This document shows, in pieces, positions 37,809-49,135 of a DNA stretch of 64,000 bases. Source of the DNA: Tetrahymena elliotti 4EA (lineage: Eukaryota > Ciliophora > Oligohymenophorea > Hymenostomatida > Tetrahymenidae). Every line of letters starts with the position of its first letter. The stretch's first letter is position 1. The notes under the pieces were generated by a model. It did no database searches and was not told the DNA's origin. It saw nothing but the letters and a program-made list of their open reading frames with translations. The stretch spans positions 62,001-126,000 of the forward strand of contig JH720307.1 of NCBI GenBank assembly GCA_000231825.2, written 5' to 3'. Position numbers and translations under genes: made by a program.

Positions 37809-38482
37809 AATTTATTCATTGATTGTCTTTGTATTTATCATCAAATTAAAATTATTAAATATTAATTCATGAAATAATTAAGAAAATGATCTATTTTTTA
37901 AAATTAACAAATTCAGATTTTAGTATTGTTGTTTTATTTTTTCTTTTTAATTTTTGATGAAATGAATATTCTAATAAATTGTTTATTTCAGTCACAGATC
38001 AATCAATATTCGATTTTTTGGTACGATATCTTTAATTAAATGTATTAGGTAGATAACCATACCATAACCAAATTAAAAATTTCAAATTTTTAAAATGAGC
38101 TCCAACTCATTCATTTTCTTTTTTAGTGGAAAATTTGAATAGGTTTACAAATATTTGTTCTATTTTTCTTTTGAATATACCTAGTTGAATTACTTTTATT
38201 TATTTTTGATAACGGTGAAGTAGAAAATTTATAATTCTTTCAAGTTTTATTAATTTTTTAAGGCTTTTGAATATCTCATCTCATCGATCCGGTAGGGTAT
38301 TAAAATTAGATAAAAATTTATAAATATTTTGAATAGAAAGAGAGATTTTGGTATTAATATTTAATATTTATTTGTTACTTTATTTGCTCACCCTCTCCTC
38401 AGATAATAAATAAGTAATACAAAATTTAAAAAGAGTATATTTGCTGAGAACTGATAAACTAACAAACTAACTAGTATTAGAT
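37809..38482. other. Intergenic, about 670 nt
   Basis: AT-rich. A slightly GC-richer patch near 38275-38300 has no open frame or RNA-like fold that I can support. It should hold the promoter of the Q/N-rich gene. Confidence 0.5.
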
Positions 38483-41400
38483 ATGAATAACTAAAATCCT
38501 CAAAACCCACTTCTTTTAGTGTATAATACTAATAACAATGTTATGCAATAGCCAGGATAATTCAATCTCTCTTAGAATAGTGGAGGTATAATGGGCTCCT
38601 TTACCTAAATGAGTTAAGAAAAAGAGTACTTTGGAAACTAGCCTCCTGTTATACATCAATAGCATCTGCAGCTTCCATCACAATAGCTAATGATCAATCA
38701 ATAGAAGATGACCAATAAAAATATAACTACTCCTCTATAAGGCTTATAACCAAATTTTAATCAAATAGTAAATAATTAGCCATAGATTCTTGAAATGAAT
38801 TATTAGTCATCTAATTTACCTATTAAGTAGATATAGCAAGCAACACCTGTATCTCTCTAAAATCCATTTGCAAATCCATCTCTAAATAATTAAGCCAGCT
38901 AAATGACTCTAAATTCTACATAAGCGCCAACAATTCCTTAAAATTTATAAAAAAATTAACCATATTTACAAAATAAAATATTAAATGGCACAAATAACAA
39001 ATAAACTATCAATTAAAATCACATTGTCTAGAATACCAATACAAATACTAACAATTTACAAACTCAAGATGGATTGCAACATGAGATGACTTTACCTATA
39101 CAAACAACTTAAAATTAAATCAAAGGTGCTGCTTTGAAAAAATAATAAATAGCCTTTTAAGCTCCTGAATAAGCTAGGTAAAGTAATTAACAATAATAAA
39201 AAAACTCTTAATATTAGCAACTAAGCTTATAGAATCAATAGAATTTACAATAGATATAAAATTTTACTTAAAATTAGTCATCAACGCATTAAAATATACA
39301 CAATCCATAGCCTATCATTAAACCTCAACCATAAAACTAAATTGTGTAAAATAATAATGAATTTGAACCTTATATTGGCCCTAAATCTAGTAGAAACAAC
39401 ATAATAAGCAACTAAATAAATACAAATAACACAAACAGCATAACAAATAATTACAATGATTTCAATTAGCAATAGCAATAAAAATTAATAGACCAGCAAA
39501 AGTTGAGCAACTTGTATCCTTAGCAGACTCAAATTTAAAACTAATTACCTCAAGAAAGAGTTGAAGACAAAAAAATTTAATTAATGAAAGATAACCTTTA
39601 ATAAATTCAACAACAAAACTAGCTTTAGTTAGCAAATATCTTATAAAATGAAGGAGAAGGTGAAGCATATGGTGAAGCTGCATTATCTCAAAAATTTATA
39701 AACATCTAGAAAACTAACAAAGTATTGATATTGAGTGAGAAGATTAAGATTAAATATGAAAATAAAGATGTGAATAATAGCTTATGTACTGATTTTGATA
39801 TCAATAACTGGACCAATGAAATTGATTAAACATCAGATTTATATGAAATGACACTTGCTGGTATTTAATTTATCTTAATCATTCAAACAATTTTACTATT
39901 TAAAATATTTTTTCTTTCAATGAATTAATTTTAAAAAAACCTAATAAGAATGTTTTATTTAATTCCTTCAATTAAATTCTTTTTTGTGAGTAAAAAAGTA
40001 AATTTAAATAATTGAGAATTGAAGGAAAATTTTATTGGTCTGTTAACTTAATCATTTCCTAAAACAAAAAAACTTTTTATTGTTTTATTGAAGCAAATAA
40101 TATTTTATCTTAATTGAAAATAAAAATTATAAATGGCTAAGTGCTATTATATTTCGTCGTCTTTAAGAATTATTAATCTAATTTAGACGACATAGATAAT
40201 TTAAAATTTAATTGTATTTTTGAAAAAATTTAGGACATCTGATAAAGGGAATTCGAATGATGAATGGAGAAGCTACTCTAAATTTTTTGATAGAAATAAC
40301 CAAACCTTTTTTGAAAAACTATCTCAGAAGGAAATCAGGAAAACCATTTGGGGTATACAAATTTTTTGTTTAAATTTCTTAAATGAATGATTTTTGTAAA
40401 GGAAGGAGAATAAGATCGTATCATAAAAGGAGGTTTAGCAGAACATTGCTTTTAAAAAAAGGATTAGAATTAAGATATTTGGACCTTGAATCTAGAAAAA
40501 TTACAAACAATAATAAATGAAACTAATGAAAAACTAATGAAATATATTGATAACTTGAAGAAAAGCAAAGGAAAAGGTCAAACAAGTGTGATCTCTTAAG
40601 ACAATCAGATAAATCAGAATTTTTAGCAGCAAGGCCATTAGAATTTAAATGAAAACTTCTAGGGTAAATTATTTTATGACAAAATGAAAACTTTAATTTA
40701 TAATTTATTATTAATACTTTGAAAGGAACATCAAAACCTAATAAGAATGGAGAAAAGAAGCAGAGAAGGAAAAATTAAGATAAATTAAAAGATAAAACTA
40801 ATCACAAGCAAAATACTATTTTCAATAACTTAGGAAAAGATAATTTAGATAATTATGGAGATAATAATATGGATGATTAAAATGATTTAATTATGAATGA
40901 AGATTATAATGTTAATGATAGAAATTCTGACATATTGCTTGGTGATGATGAAGAAAAAAAAGAAAATCATGCTCATCAAAGTTATCAAAGCTCATAGATA
41001 TAAAATTATTCAAAGTAAAACAAGACAAGTTTAATTAAATAAGAGGAAACTAATTTAATCAATTAAGGATTTTATTTATCATCTAATCCTCCTCAAATGT
41101 ATTTATTATTAGAATTTGCTTTTTTATTTTAACTTTTCTTTATAAATCTAGCTAATAAAATCAATATCTTAAGAACATAGACATCAAAATTGAATAAGAT
41201 AGAAAAACTAGCTAATAAATTGGCAATAAGTAAAATAGCTTCTAAATACCAGAAAATATTACTAAAAAGAGATTTTAAGAAAATGATGACAATGTAAAAG
41301 TTAGACAATAAGTAATTTTTTGTAATTTATTAAATTTTATCTAAAAAGTTTGATGAAGGTAATCACAATAATGGACCATCTTCAAAAACAGCTCTATACA

Positions 41401-41990
41401 GATAACATTAAGGGACATAACCAAATCTAAATTAATTCAATGATACTAATGATCTATAAGGATTTAGCTAAGCAGCAAATTTAAGTGGAAATCTAAACTA
41501 GTTTTAAAACAAAGGATTTGTAATGAATAATAAAATTGAATAGTTAAACGAAGATAGCCAATAGAAAATAGAGCTTAGTTAAAAATAAATTAAATGTAAA
41601 AAATTAGCAGAACAGCAAATAAAAGATTACAAAAAGAAACATAAAGTTGATCAGTTTTCCATAAACGAAGTAATTTAAATTCATTTTTCAAATAAATTAT
41701 TAAAAAAATAAAAGCAATTAAATTAGGAATTAGAGAAAAAAGAAAACTAGGATATAACCAAATCAATAAATTCTATCGATCAATTAAAAATTGTTGGTAT
41801 GGCCATATGCTATGGAATTTTTAAAGACTAAAGTAAACTTTAACAAAAATATTATTATTACAATTTTTAATTGAAATTAGTTACTAAAACGGTTAATGTG
41901 ATAAAAGAAAATCAAGATTCTGAAGTGAGAAAAATGAATCAGCGCTCAAAAGAAATGAAATAAATGCTTCAATAACTTTAACTTCTTTGA
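38483..41990 (+). CDS. Large Gln/Asn-rich protein with one compact conserved-looking block
   Basis: Exons 38483..39860, 40234..40352, 40402..40663, 40726..41098, 41152..41311, 41349..41669, 41727..41832 and 41881..41990 join in phase and give 942 aa. Residues 1-420 are nearly all Gln, Asn, Pro, Thr and Ser, with prion-like composition. Residues 420-580 are different: acidic and hydrophobic sequence with NEGEGEAYGEAALSQKFI, SDLYEMTLAGHLIKGIRMMN, EATLNFLIEITKPFLKNYLR and NLEKLQTIINETNEKLMKYI, which looks folded. The rest is Lys/Asn/Asp-rich with a short helical end. No known domain was recognised. Composition suggests assembly into granules or a scaffold, but this is inference. The intron 41312-41348 is only 37 nt. 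Confidence 0.85.
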
Positions 41991-42878
41991 TGAAAAAGAT
42001 TCAATTAATAAAGTGATAATCAATCAATTTCAATAAAAGTACTAATTTTCAATTTAATTTAAAAATAAATTAAATTCGAAAACCACTACTAACTAAATTA
42101 AAATTGTAAACAATTTGTTAATTAATTATTTGTTCTATTTCCCTATATTCTTTCATGAAACTATAAAATTTTATATTATTTATTTTTACTTGATTATTTT
42201 AAAAATTTTTGTCTTCTAAATTATTTAAATATTATCTCAAATTTAATTTTTTTCTCATCACTCTTAAATTAGAAATTCTCAAAATAACTCAAAAAATTAA
42301 ATTAATTTAGAAGGTATTTTCAAAGGCTTTAGAAATTTTAAAGCAAATTTTTTCTAAAAAAAAATCAAAACAATTAAAAAGTTTATTTTAAGAATGAATA
42401 AAGAAGAGTCCATAAAATCATAAAGAAATCTTTGAAAAAAGAGAGTAAATTAAATTTAACAATTAAGAGTTTTCAATAAACAATAAAGGCTAAAATTTGT
42501 TAAAAAAACTGATGTATTTTTGTAAAACAAGCACAAAATATTATGATGCAAGTAAAATAACAAGTCAATAATAAAAATATACAGTTCTTTAATTTTTACT
42601 TATTTTAATTTACTAAAACAAATTATTAAATAGTAATTCATAAATTATCAAATTAATTCTAATTTTCAACAAAAAATAAAGTTAAAATAATTATTCAGAT
42701 TCTTTTAATTAATTAATATTATTTCAAAATAAAAAAATGAAATTCGTTTTCTAAATGATATTTTTTGAATAAAACTAACTGAAATTATATTTTTAGAAAT
42801 GATTCTAATATTTATTAGTCACACACAACAAAGAAAACTATTAATAATTTGGAAATAAGATTTACCTGATGGGAGAGC
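41991..42878. other. Convergent intergenic region, about 890 nt
   Basis: This lies between the ends of the Q/N-rich gene (+) and the aminopeptidase gene (-). It is very AT-rich with no coding signal. It should contain both polyadenylation regions. Confidence 0.6.
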
Positions 42879-45190
42879 TCAAGATTTATTTGAATCTGAA
42901 GAACTAATACCATCGATTTTATTAAGATCAATTTTGGTTTTTATTTTTTCTATAAATGATTAGCCAAAGATTTCTAATTATGGTTAATATTCAATCAATA
43001 AAATCTCCAAGTTTTGGTAATTTTCAAAGTAAGATTTAGCACAGTTGAAGAGGAATATTTTAAGTCTCTATTCAGACTATTCTTATCCAATCACTTGAAG
43101 TAAGTGTTCTTCATCTTATTCAGAAAATTCATCACAAAATTCAATGTAATATTCTAAAACTACTTGCAAAACGGAATCATCTTTTTCAAATTGAAGGTTT
43201 TTGAGTAAGAAGTTATTTAAATAAGGGACCCACTTATCTATGTCACATAAGAAAATTATTGCCTTCCACACAGTTGCTCTAAATTTGTAATTAAATTTGT
43301 CCATCAGCTTTTCAGAATCGATGTATTTGAGAGCTTCAATATCTAATTCATGGTATATCATATGATGATCTACAGTATTCAGCAAATACAAATACTTTTA
43401 GCCTTCAAATTTTTTTATTTCTGATAAATTTTTTTCTTCTAACTATTTTGTTTCTTTATCAACCACAAAAACTTTCAAATTCAAAGCATCTATCTCTTCT
43501 TGAGATAAAGTTAGGGTGCCATTATTTTAGATTTACAAAAGATTTTATCCTACTAAAAAAACATATCCTTTAGTAGTTAATAGCTTTTTTGTAATTGAAT
43601 CATCAAAATACTTCAACAAATCTTGACTTGAAATACTTTTATACTTGAAGTCTTGAAGTAGCTTTTGCAAAATTTTTTAGAATTTATCCTGCCCATAAAT
43701 TTTTTACTCCAAGAGTTCAAATATATTCTAACTTTTCTTATAAGTGATATCATCATGTGCCATTAAATCTAAATATTTGTAATAGTTCAAAGGCTCATGA
43801 ATTAGAGTCCAATATTTATCTAGGTCATCTTGTAAATAATCAAATTAATCAAGCTAGCTCCTCAATTCAATACCGTTTTCACTTTTGTAATATTCATAAA
43901 GAATTTTTTATGAAAACATATTGGCAAATCCTTCTTTGAAAAAGAGATCATTCCACCATTAAATAGAGACATGATTTCCAAACCATTAATGAACTATTTC
44001 ATGAAATAATGTTTCCACTCTATCTAAATTAAATTAGTATCTTCTAACTAAATTGTCCTAAATATCTTTTGCTTTATTAGATTTTGTATATTGACTATAT
44101 AAATAGTAATTTTCATCTAAAGAAATGCAGCCATAGGTCTCCATTCCTGCATCTTTGTAATGAGGACAGAAGAATACATCAAATTTTTGAAAAGGGTATT
44201 TGATTCCTGTGTAGGATTCCATAAATTCAAGAGCATATTTAACTTATTTAAAATATTCTTTCACATCTTCATCAAGATATTGTAATAAATATTATCTACA
44301 ATATATATTGATATCTACCTAATATCTAAACTTATCAACGTATTTAATATAATCGCCAACATACATTCCAAACAAATAAGTTGGAAAGGCTATTTAAGTT
44401 TATGGAAAATATGAGACAGTAATATCATCAATAATTTTTTCTTATTTATACCATTCGTTATGACTAGTTACCATCCAATTGGATGGATGCTAAACAGTTA
44501 GAGTATAATAAGATCTAAAATTGACCATATCTATGCAAGGAAATATCTTTTATGTGCAAGCTACTTCTCCTTAACAATAAATATAGTATTTATTTTATTC
44601 TTCTTCAATAGGATAATTTACTATGCCTTCTGCTCTAGTTTAGCTATACTGATTTTAAAAGGCTATAACAATAATCAGATTATTATCTTTGTCACTTAAA
44701 TACTTTTTTATTTCTTTAAGAGGCAAGCTTAGTTTGTTAGGTACATATTAAAAATTTATTTTTTCTTCCTAATCTTAAGATTCTGAATTAGTTTAGATAC
44801 CTACTGAAATTATTTTTTCACCACCATAATCTATGATCAGTTTTTCATCCTAAGAAGCTCTCTGAATTTCTTCTCTATATTTTAACTTAATTTTTATGTT
44901 ACCTGTGTAGAAATCTGGATTTAAGTTTAGGAAAATATCATATTAGTCTATAGAATAGATATATTATTCTCTCTATTTAATATCTTGATTTGATAACTAT
45001 GATATCATGATATATTAAGAATCGATGAAAGTTAAAATATGATGTTTGTTACAATTATTATTAAAGATATCTTTATGAAGCTAATTATTACTTTTCTGAG
45101 GTATTAGGAGATCTATTTTAATAAGACTTAATGAACATTATTTCTAATTTCATGATTTATCTTTTGTTTCTTGATGTCTATGAAAAACAT
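42879..45190 (-). CDS. M1-family zinc aminopeptidase
   Basis: Read on the - strand, exons 45190..45092 and 44996..42879 join in phase 0 and give 738 aa. The enzyme should remove N-terminal residues from peptides using one zinc ion. The zinc site is HEIVH (His365, Glu366, His369), followed by QWFGN and, exactly 18 residues after the second His, Glu388 in WWNDLFFKEGFAN; this is the M1 consensus. The substrate-recognition motif usually written GxMEN is GMETYG here. Upstream are FPTYLFGMYVGDYIKYV and a beta-rich N-terminal domain; downstream is a helical region without an obvious ERAP-like domain, so the length is nearer that of leukotriene-A4-hydrolase-type members. No signal peptide is evident. 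The start of the divergent neighbour lies 136 nt away. Confidence 0.92.
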
Positions 45191-45326
45191 CAAAAATTAT
45201 TGAAGACAGAAAGCAATAAGTAAAATAATAAAAATAAATAGAAACTCTTTTAAATTAAAAAAAAGAGAAAGAATTAATCTTTTAATATATATTCTAATAA
45301 GCTTTTAAACAAAAAATATGTAGTTA
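45191..45326. promoter_or_regulatory. Short shared promoter region
   Basis: Only 136 nt separate the ATG codons of the M1 aminopeptidase (-) and the orphan gene (+). Both transcription starts and 5' leaders must fit here, so the region is probably a bidirectional promoter. It is A/T-rich with A-runs before each ATG; no specific factor site can be named. Confidence 0.55.
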
Positions 45327-46832
45327 ATGAAAAGTAGTTAAAGAACTTAAAATTTCAATGTTGAAAAATATTCCAATTTATTGGTGAAAGTTCTAAGCAC
45401 TCTCAAGTAAGTTTAAGCTTTTGCTAAAGCCATTAAGCCAGATCTACCAAATAACTTTGATTGCTTGAAGACTTTTGAATATGTATCTGAGCATATTTCC
45501 CAATTCAATATCAAAAAGCTAATTAGTGACATTCCAAGTTTATGCTCTCCATCTTCTTCAGAGCCTCTATCAATAACTATTATTCAAAAGAAGAAAGGAT
45601 TTATTATCCCATGGAGTATTATTAAATTGTGTTATTCTCTTGAAATAAGTAAGTCAGAGAACGATTTTAAAGATCATCTTAAACAAATGTTAGTGTAGCC
45701 TTAGTAGGGAGAGGGAGTATTTATTGAGTCTAGTCTTATTTAAGGAAAAGGCCTTTTATAAAGAGGTGTATTGTAAAAAGGTAATTTTAAACATGAAGCT
45801 CATGACCAGTTCAAAAAGATAACTCAGTCATCAAAACCATTTGTGGCATATGATTTTTAGCATTATTTCAATTGCTATAAACTCAAGATTTAGCTAACAG
45901 ATTTTGAATAATTAGCGTTAAAAATGAAGCAAGAAGATTATAAATTGTTTTAAGTCCCTCCACTAATTCAAGTTGTTTGGGGAGAAAAACAATAAGATGC
46001 CCATAAGGAAATATAAGAGATGTTTGAAAAATAACTTAGCTATATTTACTTTATTCATACTAATTATGACTTTACATTTATGAATGAGTCTAAAAATGAC
46101 CATACTTTGTATGTTATGAGCGTTGAATTCGGTTTATCAAGATAAGATGAGAATTAAAATTTCTTCAAGTATGTTGACAATAATATAAAAGAATTTGAAA
46201 AAGTAAATTCTAATGTCATAGTTTTCAATTCCCAAGAAGAAATATTAGCCTAAAAAACCAGTATACAAGCCATTAAATAATAATATCAATCAGTAGATTG
46301 CTGTGGTAATGATGTTAACTTTTTGCTTCATAAATTGGTAGAAATATTTATAAAGGATCCTCTTTTGTAATTCGATTACTCAAAAGCATCTATTTTACCA
46401 TAAAGATCTGGTAAACTAGATGGATGTTTGATTCTTTGGGGAGACTTAAACAAAACTGAAGAAAATTAGAAATATTATGATGATTTGAGATCAAAGTTCA
46501 AGGAGCACACTGTACTGCAAATTTATAGTGCATCAGAAATGAGGAGAATTCCTTTAGAAAACCCAAATAAAATACACATTATTGTGATGAGTGCTTCATT
46601 TTAAAATGAATTAAAAAACAATGTTAGTAACTTGAACTGGTGTTAATAGGCTATTTTAGAGTATGAGCTTAACTGTACACATGTAATATTATTCACAAGT
46701 GAAAAATCTATTAAAATGAATGTATGGGACGAAAAATTCAAAGAGAAGCATCCAAACATGCTAATTACTTATAAATTTTAAGAATTAGTTGAATTAATTT
46801 AGAAAGAAAATTTTTTAAACTAGAACAGTTGA
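45327..46832 (+). CDS. Hypothetical protein, intronless, 501 aa
   Basis: One open frame from ATG 45327 to TGA 46830-46832. The composition is that of a folded soluble protein, not low complexity, with alternating strands and helices: FDCLKTFEYVSEHISQFNIK, GFIIPWSIIKLCYSLEI, FVAYDFQHYFNCYKLKIQL, QVPPLIQVVWGE, SYIYFIHTNYDFTFM, HTLYVMSVEFGLS, LDGCLILWGDLN and IHIIVMSASF. A Cys pair (VDCCGND) stands near residue 330. It has no signal peptide or membrane segment. I do not recognise the family. Its start shares a short promoter region with the M1 aminopeptidase, which hints at joint expression but not at function. Confidence 0.82.
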
Positions 46833-47485
46833 TGCGCTTATCACTATTAAGGTGTAATTATTTATATCCTTTATTTACAGCAATTTCTTTTAACTAGAAT
46901 TTTCTTTTATCTATTTTTTTTCGTTTTATGATTTAAATTTAAAAATATTTGAAAGTCAAAAAATTGTTTTTTATTTTTTTAATAAATTTTTTTTTGATCA
47001 ATTTTTAAAGAAAAAAAATGAAAGAAAATATTTTTTTTTTCCTAATTTTTTTCATCAAGTAAATAAATGAAAAATAATTCATAATCCATTATCAAAAATT
47101 GATCTAAAAATTGTAAAAATTGAAAATTCAGTCGCCAGTAGAACATCAGTAATCAGGTGGTTGATCCAAATGTATCATCAATCTTTTCAATTTTATATGA
47201 TTTTAATACACATATATTTATAAAATTAATTCTTTAAATAGTATCATTGTATCTCTTTTAGTATTAGCATAATTTAGATTTATTTTTTCCTATGGGTTTT
47301 ATCATTGATTATTAATTAATTAAATCATATTTTTTAATAAATATTACAAATTTTGATATTCAATTATTAAAAACAAATTAAATTCAACGCATAAAAGACT
47401 ATTCTTTTTTTAAAAAAATTGACAATTTATTTGAATAAAAATTATAAAGAACATGCATTCATGCAGATTTTATTTATTATAAAAA
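46833..47485. other. Convergent intergenic region, about 650 nt
   Basis: This lies between the 3' ends of the orphan gene (+) and the TraB-like gene (-). It is AT-rich, with one GC-richer patch near 47128-47172 that has no open frame of useful length. Confidence 0.5.
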
Positions 47486-49135
47486 TCATTGTAAGGGTAG
47501 AGGTCTCATTGCAATAGATTCTTCAGTTTGGAGAGCTTTAATAGCTGTTTATTGAGAAATTAGAGGTGATACATTTTATAAGTGAGGAAGCTCGTTAATT
47601 AATTTGTTTTTGAATGTATCATATTTTTTCATATAGAGGAAGAAACACTTTTTCATAGCTTGATATTCCTAATCACTAATTTTAGTGATATCTTATTCAA
47701 TGTAAGGGAAAGGATTAGCAATATATTTCTCACCCCACACTCTGGTTCCTAACATAACATCCATAATTGCTTGCTTTTCAATTAAAACTTCATCAGTTTC
47801 ACCTCTAATTCTATCAGGAATACGAGTAGCTTCTGTGAAGTTGATACCAACTGGAGGACCTTCCCAATATTGTTAAATAGGATTCAAATGATGCATACCA
47901 ATAACTGCAGTAACTTGCTAAGCAGCTTAGAAAGTATCCTTAAGCAAAGCAGTCATATATAAATCACGAGGTAGATTAAAAATATGTGGCAAGAAATTAA
48001 CTGAAGCATCACGAATGCTAATAGGTTATTTAAGATCCTTCATTTTAGTCAAGACAAATTTAAATAAGTCTCTCATTTCTTGTATTTCGACTGTGTTACC
48101 TAAAATAGAACGAAGTAAAGGTTCAGGCATGTCACCCAACATAACCTTTTACTTACCCATTAAACCTGTAAACAAAGTTCTATTAACAAGGTGATAGGGT
48201 GAATAATTTTTATAAACAACATGCTCATTGATAGCTTGTATGAAAGGCTAAGTGAGGGATTCTGTAATTTCTTTATCTTAAATATTTGGATATGAGTAAG
48301 CATTGTATGTATCAATGAATTAGAATTCAGTGTGTACTTAATTTCTTTTCAACATATCTAAAACTGTTAAATTAACAACGCATTCTTCCCATGACTATGG
48401 CTTCAAAGGATCTATTTATTCCAAAGCATTAACTTCATAATCTTCTACTCCCTTTAATGCACATTTATGAGCCATAAATCTTTATCTAAATATTTTAAAA
48501 AATTTGAATTACTCAATTTATTCTTTTTTTGAATATTTCATTCTCATAATGATGCACTGCTAAAACATTTTAAAATTTCATGTCTAATTAAACATTTAGA
48601 ATTATTTTAAATAACTACATGATTAATTATTAAAATCAAGAGAAATGCATTCTAAATATGTATGAATTTTATGATTTTTTTGCATAGCTATTGCTTGTAA
48701 TAGTATATATAGCCTAAATCTCATGTGAAAACAATGTATTCATTTAATCTAATAATTAATCTAAAATGTAAATTAAGATTACCTTGCCATGAAAGGAGAA
48801 GGATCCATTTAAATAAATAATAAATCTGGATTGTTAACAGTTAAAGAACGCTACAAAACATCATAATCTTTATATTCCTCCTTGGGCTAACCAAGAGGAG
48901 CACCAATCAAAGTAATTTCATCTGATGATCCTTCAGAATGATTACAACCTGCTAGTGGCTTTAAAACAGCTTATTGAGTTTTATTTGCAAAATTGGCATC
49001 TCTTTAATTAAATAAATAATCTTCAGCTGATAATGTTTTATATCCAAATGCTGGAACTTTAAGGAAGCCCTTGGTAGCAGCTGCTGAGGCTACCTTACTG
49101 CATTTTTAAATATTATTTTGTACTATTCCTATCAT
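47486..49135 (-). CDS. TraB-like domain protein, possibly organellar
   Basis: Exons 49135..48783 and 48485..47486 on the - strand join in phase 2 and give 450 aa. The first 35 residues are basic, Ala/Ser-rich and poor in acids (KCSKVASAAATKGFLKVPAF), which fits a mitochondrial targeting sequence. The body shows the order of motifs of the TraB/PrgY/Tiki superfamily: ITLIGAPLG with a following helix, NNPDLLFIQMDP, GKQKVMLGDMPEPLLRSIL and TAVIGMHHLNPIQQYW. Members include a membrane-associated metalloprotease type and mitochondrial membrane proteins of unclear role. The usual GxxH of the first motif reads GAPLG here, so catalytic function is doubtful. The intron is 297 nt. Codons are used more evenly than in the low-complexity neighbours, which suggests good expression. 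Confidence 0.8.

Noticed and set aside
43757..43939. + strand frame inside the aminopeptidase
   Set aside because: The - strand frame encodes the conserved M1 region with the zinc site; this is its shadow.
47128..47172. GC-richer patch in a convergent intergenic region, considered as a tRNA or small RNA
   Set aside because: I could not draw a cloverleaf or a stable stem, and no conserved tRNA boxes are present.
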